NCBI RefSeq assembly: GCF_030674635.1
Contig: NZ_CP089978.1
Span: forward strand, 434,001 to 498,000
DNA: 64,000 nt
Direction: 5' to 3'
From: Moraxella sp. ZY210820
Lineage (GTDB): Bacteria > Pseudomonadota > Gammaproteobacteria > Pseudomonadales > Moraxellaceae
Shown here: piece after piece, positions 40,358-49,375 of the stretch
How the letters are laid out: the number at the start of each line of letters is the position of its first letter
How positions within the stretch are numbered: position 1 is the stretch's first letter
Program-made: the position numbers and the translations under genes
The notes under the pieces: model-generated
The model's input: the letters and a program-made list of their open reading frames with translations, nothing else
Databases searched by the model: none
Told to the model about the DNA's origin: nothing

Positions 40358-41365
40358 TTAAAAACTGAAATAATGCAAACCATCTTTTACTTCATCAAGT
40401 GTTGCTTGCGTGATAATTTGACATTTTTGTGTGCCTGTTTTTAATACGTCCATAATATAATCAGGGTCTTTTGCCAATTCTGCACGGCGTTCACGAATTG
40501 GGGCAATCAATTCTTGTAAAATGCCTGTCAAACGTTTTTTCACTGTACCATCGCCTAAACCACCACGTTGATAGTGAGCTTTGAGTTCTGCCAATTCATC
40601 TTGATTTGGGTCAAATGCATCAAGATAAGTAAACACGACATTGCCTTCCACTTGACCGGGGTCTTCAATGCGTAAATGATTTGGGTCAGTGTACATGGCA
40701 TTGACTGCTTTTTTAATATCTGCATCGGATGCATCAAGTACAATGGTATTACCTAATGATTTTGACATTTTTGCTTTACCATCAAAACCCGGTAAACGTC
40801 CAGTATTTGACAATAACGCTTGGCATTCTGGTAAAATATCACGTCCTGCTTGACGGTTAATTTTACGTACAATTTCGTTGGTTTGTTCAATCATTGGGAT
40901 TTGGTCATCACCCACAGGTACTACAGTTGCTTTAAATGCAGTAATATCTGCTGCTTGTGATACAGGATAGCATAAAAATCCAGCAGGAATATCACGTTCA
41001 AAACCACGTAGTTGAATTTCTGTTTTAATAGTAGGATTGCGTTCTAAACGTGCCAAGCTCACATAATTTAAATAAATCATCGATAATTCATTTAATGCAG
41101 GTAAGCAAGATTGTACACAAATGGTGGTTTTAGTTGGGTCAATACCCACTGCTAAATAATCCAAAGCGACATTTAAAATATTATTGCGTACTTTATCAGG
41201 ATTATCAGCATTATCGGTAAGTGCTTGGGTATCTGCCAATAAAATATGCTGATTATGGCTATCTTGTAACTGTACACGGGTACGCAAAGAACCGACAAAA
41301 TGTCCTAAATGTAGCTGACCTGTTGGACGGTCGCCTGTTAAAATAATAGGGCGTGTTGTATTCAT
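40358..41365 (-). CDS. trpS: Tryptophanyl-tRNA synthetase
   Basis: Class I synthetase that charges tRNA-Trp, 335 residues. The HIGH-like motif reads TGQLHLGHFVGSL (residues 15-27) and the KMSKS motif reads AKMSKSLGN (about residue 201). The start TGDRPTGQLHLGH differs from the E. coli SGAQPSGELTIGN form and matches the second bacterial TrpRS branch. It is monocistronic, with no visible leader or attenuator. Confidence 0.94.
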   Translation of the reverse strand: MNTTRPIILTGDRPTGQLHLGHFVGSLRTRVQLQDSHNQHILLADTQALTDNADNPDKVRNNILNVALDYLAVGIDPTKTTICVQSCLPALNELSMIYLNYVSLARLERNPTIKTEIQLRGFERDIPAGFLCYPVSQAADITAFKATVVPVGDDQIPMIEQTNEIVRKINRQAGRDILPECQALLSNTGRLPGFDGKAKMSKSLGNTIVLDASDADIKKAVNAMYTDPNHLRIEDPGQVEGNVVFTYLDAFDPNQDELAELKAHYQRGGLGDGTVKKRLTGILQELIAPIRERRAELAKDPDYIMDVLKTGTQKCQIITQATLDEVKDGLHYFSF

Positions 41366-41675
41366 ATCTTGACCTAAAATTAAAATTATAAAATCACTCT
41401 ATTTTAAAATAGAATAAGCTTAAACAACAGAAAAATTTTAACTATTTGAATGATAAAATACAGTGATTGTATTGCTAAAATCTTAAATTTAGTTGTATTT
41501 GATGATTAAATAGACATATAATCATGAAAAATATGGAAAAGTCTAAAAATGCCATAGTTGTTTTACGAGATTTCGGTCATGATATGAAAAATGAAACTGA
41601 ACACATTGTCATTGTTTTGTCATAAATGTTAAGTATCATTTGAAAAAGTTTTTAACCGAGCAAGGAAATTAATCA
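41366..41675. other. Intergenic region upstream of the porin
   Basis: A 310-base A+T-rich gap between divergent trpS and the porin. A possible porin promoter is TTGTTT at 41612-41617 with TATCAT at 41634-41639 (16-base spacer), leaving a short leader. No ORF was recognised. Confidence 0.4.
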
Positions 41676-42794
41676 ATGAAAATGCAAACATTAGCGACTG
41701 CCATCGTGCTTAGCTTATCAACAATGGGTGTATATGCAGCACCAACATTAACAGGTGCTTTAGATTTAAGTATCGATTATTTACCACAAAATAATAGTGT
41801 AGGTACTGACCGTGATGTAACACGTGTGAATTCTAATAGCTCTTGGATTGGCGTAAAAGGCGAAGAAAAATTAAATGACCGTACTAGCGTCTTGTATACG
41901 GCAGAGTGGGGTATTTCGATTGATAGTAAAACAAGTGATCAAACATTTACTAACCGTAATATCTATGCTGGTATCAAAGATAAAAAATTGGGTACTTTGC
42001 GTGTCGGTAATCAAGATTCGCCATTAAAATCATTATCAAGCGTTGTGGATTCATTTAATAATCGTATTGAAAATCGATTAGATATTAATGGTATCATGAC
42101 AGGTGAAAGTCGTGTTGCTAATTCACTTTATTATCAAACACCTGATTTTACAGTAGGTCAAGGTAAATTAAAAGTTGCACTCTTGACTGCAACAGGTGAA
42201 GCAAGCGGTGTAGATCGTGTTAGTGGTGCAGTAAAAGTGGCTGGTCGTGGTCTAGGTGATGCACTATCTGGTTCAGTAACTTATACGCATGATAAATTTG
42301 TATTAGGTGTAGCTTATGATAAAGCAATTCCAACGACTTTTGCCAATAAAGGTGTTTTAAATGCTGCATCTCGTGAAGTAAGTACGCCAACTGCTTTTGC
42401 TGCTGCTAATACTGTACGTTTAGTAGCCCGTGTAAATGCAACAAATGATTTAGCGATTAAAGGTTTGTATCAAACATCAGAAGTTGAAGCAAAAAATGGT
42501 AACTCATCATCAGCACAAAATATTGATGATGCTCAAGGTTGGCTATTAGGTGTTGAATATAATATTCCGCAACATAAAGCATTAACAGTAAAAGGTCAAT
42601 ATAGCCACAATATTACTAGCTATAAAACAGCAGGTATGGCTGATTTTGAAGCTCAACAATATGCGGTTGGTGTAGATTATGCAGTAAATAAGCAAGTTAA
42701 AGCGTATACTCAAGCAGCTTATCTGACACTTGAGCAAGGTTCTGCGAAAGATACACAAACTGCTGTAGGTGTGGGTGTGGAATATAAATTCTAA
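41676..42794 (+). CDS. Gram-negative porin (OmpC/PhoE-like superfamily)
   Basis: Outer-membrane general porin, 372 residues. A 21-residue signal peptide ends VYA, followed by beta-strand-rich sequence with the porin start PTLTGALDLSIDY, the family motif GTLRVGNQDSPL and a C-terminal strand ending in Phe (VGVGVEYKF), the usual outer-membrane assembly signal. AAGGA precedes the ATG. It is monocistronic with a strong terminator. Substrate is unknown, but neighbours give no hint of specificity. Confidence 0.88.
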   Translation: MKMQTLATAIVLSLSTMGVYAAPTLTGALDLSIDYLPQNNSVGTDRDVTRVNSNSSWIGVKGEEKLNDRTSVLYTAEWGISIDSKTSDQTFTNRNIYAGIKDKKLGTLRVGNQDSPLKSLSSVVDSFNNRIENRLDINGIMTGESRVANSLYYQTPDFTVGQGKLKVALLTATGEASGVDRVSGAVKVAGRGLGDALSGSVTYTHDKFVLGVAYDKAIPTTFANKGVLNAASREVSTPTAFAAANTVRLVARVNATNDLAIKGLYQTSEVEAKNGNSSSAQNIDDAQGWLLGVEYNIPQHKALTVKGQYSHNITSYKTAGMADFEAQQYAVGVDYAVNKQVKAYTQAAYLTLEQGSAKDTQTAVGVGVEYKF

Positions 42795-42825
42795 TTGATA
42801 CCAATATTCACGATTATTTTAGTCG

Positions 42826-42867
42826 AAAAAATTGTATCTTGATGAAAATTGAGATACAATTTTTTTA
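42826..42867 (+). terminator. Terminator after the porin gene
   Basis: A 14-bp stem AAAAAATTGTATCT and complement with a 12-base loop ending in a T-run. Confidence 0.88.
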
Positions 42868-42887
42868 TTTATGATATTTGAGCATAG

Positions 42888-43976
42888 ATGATGAGCCAAA
42901 CTAATTTATCGACTTTACGTCAAGAAATCGATTCTGTTGATGAACAACTACAACAGTTAATTAATAAACGTGCGTCGCTTGCAGAAGCAGTGGCGAAAGT
43001 GAAATTATCTGAAGAAGAGAGTGTATTATTTTATCGCCCAGAACGTGAAGCACAAGTTTTACGCAATGTGATGCAACGCAATCAAGGTCCTTTGTCTGAT
43101 GAAACCATAGCTCGTTTGTTCCGTGAAATTATGTCAGCGTGTTTGGCATTGGAAGCACCACAATCGATTGCATTTTTAGGACCTGAAGGGACATTTACCC
43201 AAGCGGCAGCCTATAAACATTTTGGACAAGATGCAATTACTCGCCCATGTAACAGCATAGATGAAGTTTTCCGTGACGTAGAAGCAGGCTCGGCACATTA
43301 TGGTATCGTTCCTGTAGAAAATTCATCAGAAGGTGTGGTTAATCATACACTAGATTGTTTTAAAACATCACATTTACAAGTCATTGGCGAAGTAGAATTA
43401 CATATTCATCATCAATTACTCATTTCAGAACATACTCGCAAAGACAGTATTAAACAAATTTATGCACATCAACAAACACTTGCTCAATGCCGTAAATGGC
43501 TTGATGTGCATTACCCAGGTGTAGAACTTGTTCCGTTAAATTCAAATGCAGAAGCAGCTCGCCGTATTCGTAATGAATGGCATTCAGCAGCGATTGCCAG
43601 TGATGTGGCAGCAAAAATCTATAATTTAGATATTTTACATGCCAATATTGAAGACAATCCTGATAATACCACTCGCTTTTTGGTAATTGGTCGTGAAAAA
43701 TCAGAACGTAGTGGACAAGATAAAACATCGATTTTAGTGTCAGCTCAAGACCGTTCGGGTGCATTATTGGATATTTTAACGCCATTGGCAAAACACAATA
43801 TTACCATGACCAGTATTGAAACTCGTCCAGATTTGCCAACCAAATGGGCATATGTGTTCTTTATCGATTTAAAAGGTCATGTTGATGATGAAAATATTCG
43901 TTTAGCATTAGATGAAATTCGTCCAATGGTCAAAGAATTGCGTGTGTTAGGTTCGTATCCGATGGCGGTTTTATAA
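42888..43976 (+). CDS. pheA: Bifunctional chorismate mutase/prephenate dehydratase
   Basis: P-protein making phenylpyruvate from chorismate, 362 residues. The AroQ mutase (about 1-85) starts LRQEIDSVDEQLQQLINKR. The dehydratase (about 95-270) has FLGPEGTFTQAAA, VPVENSSEGVVNHTLD and the catalytic TRF in NTTRFLVIG. A C-terminal ACT domain contains the phenylalanine-binding GALLDIL and ESRP-like (IETRP) motifs. An ATG at 42891 could also be the start. It heads the pheA-hisC-tyrA/aroA neighbourhood. Confidence 0.94.
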   Translation: MMSQTNLSTLRQEIDSVDEQLQQLINKRASLAEAVAKVKLSEEESVLFYRPEREAQVLRNVMQRNQGPLSDETIARLFREIMSACLALEAPQSIAFLGPEGTFTQAAAYKHFGQDAITRPCNSIDEVFRDVEAGSAHYGIVPVENSSEGVVNHTLDCFKTSHLQVIGEVELHIHHQLLISEHTRKDSIKQIYAHQQTLAQCRKWLDVHYPGVELVPLNSNAEAARRIRNEWHSAAIASDVAAKIYNLDILHANIEDNPDNTTRFLVIGREKSERSGQDKTSILVSAQDRSGALLDILTPLAKHNITMTSIETRPDLPTKWAYVFFIDLKGHVDDENIRLALDEIRPMVKELRVLGSYPMAVL

Positions 43977-44046
43977 TTGTTGAAATATTTAAATTAAGAT
44001 ATTTAAAATATAAGATAATCTCTTGTATTTAAAATATTTATTTTGT

Positions 44047-44089
44047 AGAGTAGCGATATGAGCGTTAAATGTTATCGCTACTCTTTTTT
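44047..44089 (+). terminator. Strong hairpin between pheA and hisC
   Basis: A perfect 12-bp stem (AGAGTAGCGATA and complement) with a 14-base loop followed by six Ts, a textbook terminator. It ends 27 bases before the hisC start, leaving no room for a promoter after it, so hisC must be reached by read-through or by an initiating leader upstream. Confidence 0.85.
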
Positions 44090-44115
44090 GATGATTGCAA
44101 AATAAGGAACTGATA

Positions 44116-45198
44116 ATGACTATTCAATCTGCCCATCAAGGTATTGAACAACTGAAACCGTATCAAACAGGCAAACCAATTTCTGAATTACAACGTGAAT
44201 TAGGTTTAACTGAAATTGTAAAACTAGCATCAAATGAAAATCCGCTTGGCTGTTCCGATAAAGTCAAACAAGCTGTAGCCCAAGAAATTAGTGAAATTGG
44301 ACGTTACCCTGATGGTGGCGGTTATATTTTAAAAGAACAAATTAAACAACAATTTGGGATAGCACACGATTGTATTACGCTTGGTAATGGTTCAAATGAT
44401 GTATTAGAAATTATCGCACGAACTTTTATTAGCGATAAAGATAGTGTGGTGTATAGTCAATATGCTTTCGCTGTGTATGCTTTGGTAACGCAAGCGTTAA
44501 ATGCTCAAGCAATTGAAGTACCTGCAAAAAATTTTGGACATGATTTAGATGCAATGGCAAATGCAGTACAAGACAATACCAAAGTCATTTTTATTGCCAA
44601 TCCAAATAATCCAACGGGTACATGGTTTGAAGAAGCTGAATTTGCACAATTTATGGACAAAATTCCAAGCCGTGTGATTGTGGTGCTTGACGAAGCTTAT
44701 GTCGAATATTTCCCTGAAAATTTTGATAGTTTACAATTTTTAGCTCAATATCCTAATTTGATTATCACTCGTTCCATGTCAAAATGCTATGGTTTAGCGG
44801 CATTGCGTGTGGGTTTTGCCTTTGCATCAGTAGAGATTACTAATTATTTAAACCGTATTCGTCAGCCGTTTAATGTCAATCATTTGGCAATGGTGGCAGG
44901 TGTGGTAGCGTTACAAGATCAAGATTTTATTGAACATTCTCGTCAAATCAATAAACTGGGTATGGCTCAATTACAGCAAGGTTTGAGCAAGCTGGGCTTA
45001 AATTATGTACCATCTCGTACCAATTTTTTACTGGTCAATGTAGAACGTGATGCCATTGAAGTATTTAATGCTTTATTGCGTGAAGGTGTGATTGTACGGG
45101 CTGTTGGCATAGACAATCATATTCGTGTATCGATTGGCACAGCAAAAGAAAATGAGAAGTTTTTAAATGCATTGGCGAAAGTGTTAAATATTGCTTAA
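44116..45198 (+). CDS. hisC: Histidinol-phosphate aminotransferase
   Basis: PLP aminotransferase, 360 residues, of the HisC family; proteins beside pheA and tyrA often also act on aromatic amino acids. Visible are the start ASNENPLGCSDKV, NPNNPTGTW, the DEAYVEY segment, and the PLP lysine in TRSMSKCYGLAALRVGF. The ATG at 44116 follows AAGGA at good spacing; an upstream TTG at 44095 is rejected. The local context suggests a phenylalanine/tyrosine transaminase function in addition to histidine synthesis. Confidence 0.93.
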   Translation: MTIQSAHQGIEQLKPYQTGKPISELQRELGLTEIVKLASNENPLGCSDKVKQAVAQEISEIGRYPDGGGYILKEQIKQQFGIAHDCITLGNGSNDVLEIIARTFISDKDSVVYSQYAFAVYALVTQALNAQAIEVPAKNFGHDLDAMANAVQDNTKVIFIANPNNPTGTWFEEAEFAQFMDKIPSRVIVVLDEAYVEYFPENFDSLQFLAQYPNLIITRSMSKCYGLAALRVGFAFASVEITNYLNRIRQPFNVNHLAMVAGVVALQDQDFIEHSRQINKLGMAQLQQGLSKLGLNYVPSRTNFLLVNVERDAIEVFNALLREGVIVRAVGIDNHIRVSIGTAKENEKFLNALAKVLNIA

Positions 45199-45206
45199 TC
45201 CAATAT

Positions 45207-45241
45207 ATAAGGGCGTATTCAGTGAATATGCTCTTATTTTT
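45207..45241 (+). terminator. Terminator after hisC
   Basis: Two 15-base arms pair with two G-U wobbles (left arm ATAAGGGCGTATTCA) and are followed by a T-rich run. Confidence 0.72.
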
Positions 45242-45309
45242 ATATCTATTTATTTTTATTAGAAATAGGGGTACAATAAACTGTTATTCAATGTATGGGA
45301 ATAAGCATC

Positions 45310-46230
45310 ATGACGACAAAGTATATCAATCCTTATACAGATTTTGGATTTAAGAAAATTTTTGGTGAAGAAGCCAGCAAACCTTTATTGATGGATTTTC
45401 TGAATTCAATTTTGCCAGAATATCATCAAATCAAAGAGTTACATTTTAAAAATACAGAACAACTTGGCGTTGCTGATGATGACCGTAAAGCAGTTTATGA
45501 TATTTATTGTGAAAATGAACTGGGAGAGAAATTTATTGTTGAATTACAAAAAGTAAAGCAACGTTATTTTAAGGAGCGGACTTTATTTTATACGACCTAT
45601 CCCATTCGTGAACAAGGTGAAAAAGGTGATTGGGATTATAATCTCAAAGCGGTGTATTGTATCGCCATTTTAAATTTTACTTTTGACGATAGAGCCGATG
45701 ATGCTGATGAAGTGGTACATACCGTTCAGTTAAAAAATCAAAACAATCGTGTATTTTATGATAAATTAACCTTTGTTTATTTGGAAATGCCAAATTTTTG
45801 TAAAACAGAACATGAGCTTTCTACACAACTTGATAAATGGTTGTTTTTTATTAAAAATTTAGAAGAATTGCAATCTATTCCACAGATTTTTAATAATGAT
45901 GTGGTATTTGATCAGGCCTTTAATAAAGCAGAATTAGCGAAATTTAACCGCCGTGATCGAGACCAATATGAGCAAAGTTTAAAAGTGTATCGAGATTTAA
46001 AATCTGCACTTTTAACCTCTCGTGAAGATGGTTATGCAGATGGGCATGAGCAAGGTTTACAGCAAGGTCTTGAACAAGGGCTTAAACAAGGGATTGAACA
46101 AGGTGAATATCAGGCGAAACTTGCGACAGCTAAAAATTTAAAACGACTTGGAATTGCTGATGAGATGATTGCTGAAGGGACTGGATTATCGATGGATGAA
46201 ATCACACATCTTTTGGAGAATGAGCCATAA
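45310..46230 (+). CDS. Rpn-family PD-(D/E)XK nuclease (putative transposase relative)
   Basis: A 306-residue protein of the Rpn/PDDEXK_2 family, relatives of RpnA that promote recA-independent recombination. The family start YINPYTDFGFKKIFGEE and the nuclease core (DIYCENELGEKFIVELQ, with the Asp and Glu-x-Gln) are visible. The C-terminus has a GLEQG-type tandem repeat (QGLQQGLEQGLKQGIEQG) and a final helical tail. The start at 45310 is preferred (GGGA about 10 bases above). It overlaps the tyrA-aroA start by one base, so it is an accessory gene inserted into an aromatic amino-acid operon. Confidence 0.85.
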   Translation: MTTKYINPYTDFGFKKIFGEEASKPLLMDFLNSILPEYHQIKELHFKNTEQLGVADDDRKAVYDIYCENELGEKFIVELQKVKQRYFKERTLFYTTYPIREQGEKGDWDYNLKAVYCIAILNFTFDDRADDADEVVHTVQLKNQNNRVFYDKLTFVYLEMPNFCKTEHELSTQLDKWLFFIKNLEELQSIPQIFNNDVVFDQAFNKAELAKFNRRDRDQYEQSLKVYRDLKSALLTSREDGYADGHEQGLQQGLEQGLKQGIEQGEYQAKLATAKNLKRLGIADEMIAEGTGLSMDEITHLLENEP

Positions 46231-48473
46231 TGCAAACCTTATTTAACAAAGTCGCCTTTATCGGTTTAGGTTTAATTGGTTCAAGCCTTGCTCGTATGTT
46301 ACGAGAAAAGCAACTAACGCAAAGTATTGTTGCGGTGGATATGCAGGCACAAACTATTGCTGATGCGATATTTTTAGGCGTGATTGATGATGGCTCACAA
46401 GATTATTCTATCATAGCGGATGCGGATTTAATCATGCTTGCGGTGCCAGTTAAAGCAACCGCTCAAGTATTAAAAAATATCGAACCTTATCTACAAGAAA
46501 ATACCATCATTAGTGATGTTGGTAGTACCAAAATGAATGTGTTATCATCAGCACAACAGGTGTTTGGCGATACGCTACCCAAAGGTTTTGTGCCTGCTCA
46601 CCCGATTGCAGGTGCAGAAAATAGTGGTGTTCATGCAGGTAAGGCGGATTTATTCGCCCATCATAAAGTCATCGTTACGCCTTTAGAGAGTAGTTGTCCA
46701 TCAGCCGTAGAAAAAATCACGGCCATGTGGCAAGCAGGTGGGGCGGAAGTGATTTGTATGACCGTGGAACGACACGACCAAATATTAGCCTATACCAGTC
46801 ATTTACCACATTTGATGGCATTTAACTTGGTGGAACAATTATCCAATCGTCAAGATAATTTAGAAATATTTCGTTTTGCTGCGGGTGGTTTCCGTGATTT
46901 TTCACGCATCGCTGGTAGTGATGCACAAATGTGGCATGATATTTTCTTTGCTAATAAAACCGCATTACTCAATGCCGTATCCGAATTTGAACAGCAACTT
47001 GCTCATTTTAAACAGGTTATTCAGCAAGAAGACAGCCAAACTTTGATGGGAATGTTGGGTCATGCACGCTCTGCTCGCCGACATTTTAATCATATGCTCA
47101 GTAAAACCCCTTTAATGGAGAAACAATCTATGAATCAACAATTTATCATTCAACCGAACAGCAAACCATTAACAGGGAGATTTACTGTAGCGGGTGATAA
47201 ATCGATTTCGCATCGTTCGATTATGTTTGGTGCGATTGCTGAAGGTACAACCCACGTTACAGGATTTTTAGAAGGTGAAGATGCATTAGCAACATTGCAG
47301 GCATTCCGTGACATGGGCGTAGTCATCGAAGGTCCAAAAAATGGTGAAGTAACTATTCATGGTGTAGGCATGCATGGCTTAAAAGCACCTATTGGTGCAT
47401 TATATATGGGTAACTCTGGCACCAGTATGCGTTTATTATCAGGAATGCTGTCCGCTCAAAAGTTTGATAGTGTGATGACAGGCGATGCGTCATTATCAAA
47501 GCGTCCAATGGAACGAATTGCCAAACCATTGCGTGAAATGGGTGCAAAAATTCAAACGACAGGCGAAAAAGGCACGCCGCCAGTGAGTATTACAGGACAA
47601 CAGTCATTAAAAGGTATTCATTATGATTTACCGATGGCATCTGCTCAAGTGAAATCAGGGATTTTATTGGCAGGATTATGGGCAGATGGTGAAACATCAG
47701 TGATGGAACCAGAACCAACACGAGACCATACGGAGCGTATGTTGCGTGCTTTTGGTTATGATGTCAAAACTGATGGCAATAAAATTAGCCTACAAGGTGG
47801 TGGTAAATTAACCGCAACCAATATTCGTGTTCCTGCTGATATTTCAAGTGCAGCGTTTTTTATGGTGGCGGCTGCAATCAGTGAAAATGCAGATATTACC
47901 CTTGAAGCGGTGGGTATTAACCCAACTCGTACAGGTGTGATTGAAATTTTAAAACAAATGGGAGCGGATTTAACCCTTGAAAATGAACGCATTGCAGGTG
48001 GTGAACCGATTGCGGATATCCGTATTCGTGGGACAAAAACGCTGAAAGGTATTCATATTCCAGAAGAGCAAGTGCCATTGGCAATTGATGAATTTCCAGT
48101 CTTATTTGTGGCGGCAGCGTGTGCTGAAGGACAAACTGTTTTAACAGGTGCGGAAGAATTGCGTGTGAAAGAAAGCGACCGTATTCAAGTAATGGCAGAT
48201 GGTTTACAAGCATTAGGTATTGATTGCACGCCAACTGCTGATGGCATGATTATCAATGGCAAAGGCAAACAAGGCGATTGGTCTGCGATTTTTGGTGGTG
48301 GAGAAATTACTTCACATCATGACCATCGTATCGCGATGAGTTTTGCGGTGGCAGGTATTCGTGCCAATGCGGATATTATTATTCATGGCACAGAAACGGT
48401 GGCAACCAGTTTCCCAACGTTTACTAATATCGCTCAACAGGCAGGGATTAACTTAACAGTAAAAGAATATTGA
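46230..48473 (+). CDS. tyrA-aroA: Fused prephenate dehydrogenase and EPSP synthase
   Basis: A 747-residue fusion joining tyrosine and shikimate pathways. The TyrA part (about 1-290) has the NAD motif FIGLGLIGSSLARML and the HPIAGAENSGVHA run. The AroA part (about 310-747) has the glyphosate-site GDKSISHRSIMFGAIAEG, the LYMGNSGTSMRLL motif and SDRIQVMADGL. This fusion is known in Moraxellaceae and is strong taxonomic evidence. It starts within the stop codon of the Rpn gene (TAATG). Confidence 0.95.
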   Translation: MQTLFNKVAFIGLGLIGSSLARMLREKQLTQSIVAVDMQAQTIADAIFLGVIDDGSQDYSIIADADLIMLAVPVKATAQVLKNIEPYLQENTIISDVGSTKMNVLSSAQQVFGDTLPKGFVPAHPIAGAENSGVHAGKADLFAHHKVIVTPLESSCPSAVEKITAMWQAGGAEVICMTVERHDQILAYTSHLPHLMAFNLVEQLSNRQDNLEIFRFAAGGFRDFSRIAGSDAQMWHDIFFANKTALLNAVSEFEQQLAHFKQVIQQEDSQTLMGMLGHARSARRHFNHMLSKTPLMEKQSMNQQFIIQPNSKPLTGRFTVAGDKSISHRSIMFGAIAEGTTHVTGFLEGEDALATLQAFRDMGVVIEGPKNGEVTIHGVGMHGLKAPIGALYMGNSGTSMRLLSGMLSAQKFDSVMTGDASLSKRPMERIAKPLREMGAKIQTTGEKGTPPVSITGQQSLKGIHYDLPMASAQVKSGILLAGLWADGETSVMEPEPTRDHTERMLRAFGYDVKTDGNKISLQGGGKLTATNIRVPADISSAAFFMVAAAISENADITLEAVGINPTRTGVIEILKQMGADLTLENERIAGGEPIADIRIRGTKTLKGIHIPEEQVPLAIDEFPVLFVAAACAEGQTVLTGAEELRVKESDRIQVMADGLQALGIDCTPTADGMIINGKGKQGDWSAIFGGGEITSHHDHRIAMSFAVAGIRANADIIIHGTETVATSFPTFTNIAQQAGINLTVKEY

Positions 48474-48486
48474 TTTTACTTTGAAT

Positions 48487-48512
48487 AAAAATCCCCTGAA
48501 TTGGGGATTTTT
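48487..48512 (+). terminator. Terminator after tyrA-aroA
   Basis: A 10-bp stem AAAAATCCCC and complement with a short loop and T-run. Confidence 0.85.
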
Positions 48513-48602
48513 GTATTTTATGATTTAATCGTGAATAAGATTGACGAATTGAAGTTTATAAAATACAATCATTCTCATTATATTAATATTGAGGGATAGA
48601 GA

Positions 48603-49373
48603 ATGAAATTATTTCGTTTTATCATGAGTGGTTTATTGGCATTATGTCTGGTATTGATGCCAGTAGTGTCATCTGCCAATGCTGGTAGTACGACTGCACC
48701 TGCGCTAGCAAAGACTTTACCAACAGGTTTTAAGTTTCCGCCAGTGAGTGAAATCGCCAAACGAATGGTCAGCCGAGCAAATGTAGTGAATTACGCAGTT
48801 GAAAGTTTGTTAGGAGCAGTAGATTGGGTTTTAGATTATAAAAACAATCGTATTATTTATAAGCAATCAGAAACTGATGGTAAAAACTGTTCTGCATGGC
48901 ATGGTGATAAAACCTTTACAGGAGATTTAAAACAAGTAGGTGATGCGTGGTGTCAATCTATTCGAGATTATAATAATCCTGCTGAGAGATTTAAGAAAAT
49001 ATCTCATGTGCAATATTCGGTAGGTTGTAAAGGTGGAGCTGGAGGAGTTATTGTCCATTGTGAATTAGGGGAAGGGAGTGTTTCTTTTAATGATATTGCA
49101 GAGCAAATCATAAAAAATGCAAAAGCAGGTCATGCGGAATCGGTAGATTTTGTAGTGGAAGTGGCTAATGAACTTGCTCTTTTATCACAACATGGTAAGG
49201 GAAATAAGGCAGACTCTGGTATAGAAAAAGATTATAATGCAGAAACTAATAATGGTAGGACACAAGAGAAATGTGAGTGGTTAAAGGCTAATCAATATAG
49301 ATATTCTGCTGATAGGGTAAAAGCAACAGCAAAAGCGTGGAAATGTCGTCATAGTCGTCAAAGTAAGGATTAA
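48603..49373 (+). CDS. Secreted protein with phage-coat-like segment and variable tail (candidate toxin)
   Basis: A 256-residue exported protein; the signal peptide ends near residue 27 (SANA). Residues about 55-72 read YAVESLLGAVDWVLDYKN, closely resembling the hydrophobic DWVxDxxNN segment common in minor coat (pIII/TspB-like) proteins of filamentous phages. The middle has a Cys pair (VGCKGGAGGVIVHCELG). The tail (about 220-256) has CEWLKANQYRYSADRVKATA then KAWKCRHSR, a compact basic module of the sort found at the end of polymorphic toxins. No catalytic residues can be assigned. A HEAT-repeat gene starts 2 bases later. Confidence 0.6.
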   Translation: MKLFRFIMSGLLALCLVLMPVVSSANAGSTTAPALAKTLPTGFKFPPVSEIAKRMVSRANVVNYAVESLLGAVDWVLDYKNNRIIYKQSETDGKNCSAWHGDKTFTGDLKQVGDAWCQSIRDYNNPAERFKKISHVQYSVGCKGGAGGVIVHCELGEGSVSFNDIAEQIIKNAKAGHAESVDFVVEVANELALLSQHGKGNKADSGIEKDYNAETNNGRTQEKCEWLKANQYRYSADRVKATAKAWKCRHSRQSKD

Positions 49374-49375
49374 AA

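Noticed and set aside
41612-41640. TTGTCAT followed by AAAT and GTTAAGT before the porin, looking like a Pho box
   Set aside because: The second half-site matches the consensus poorly, so it is not called, unlike the site at 52519.
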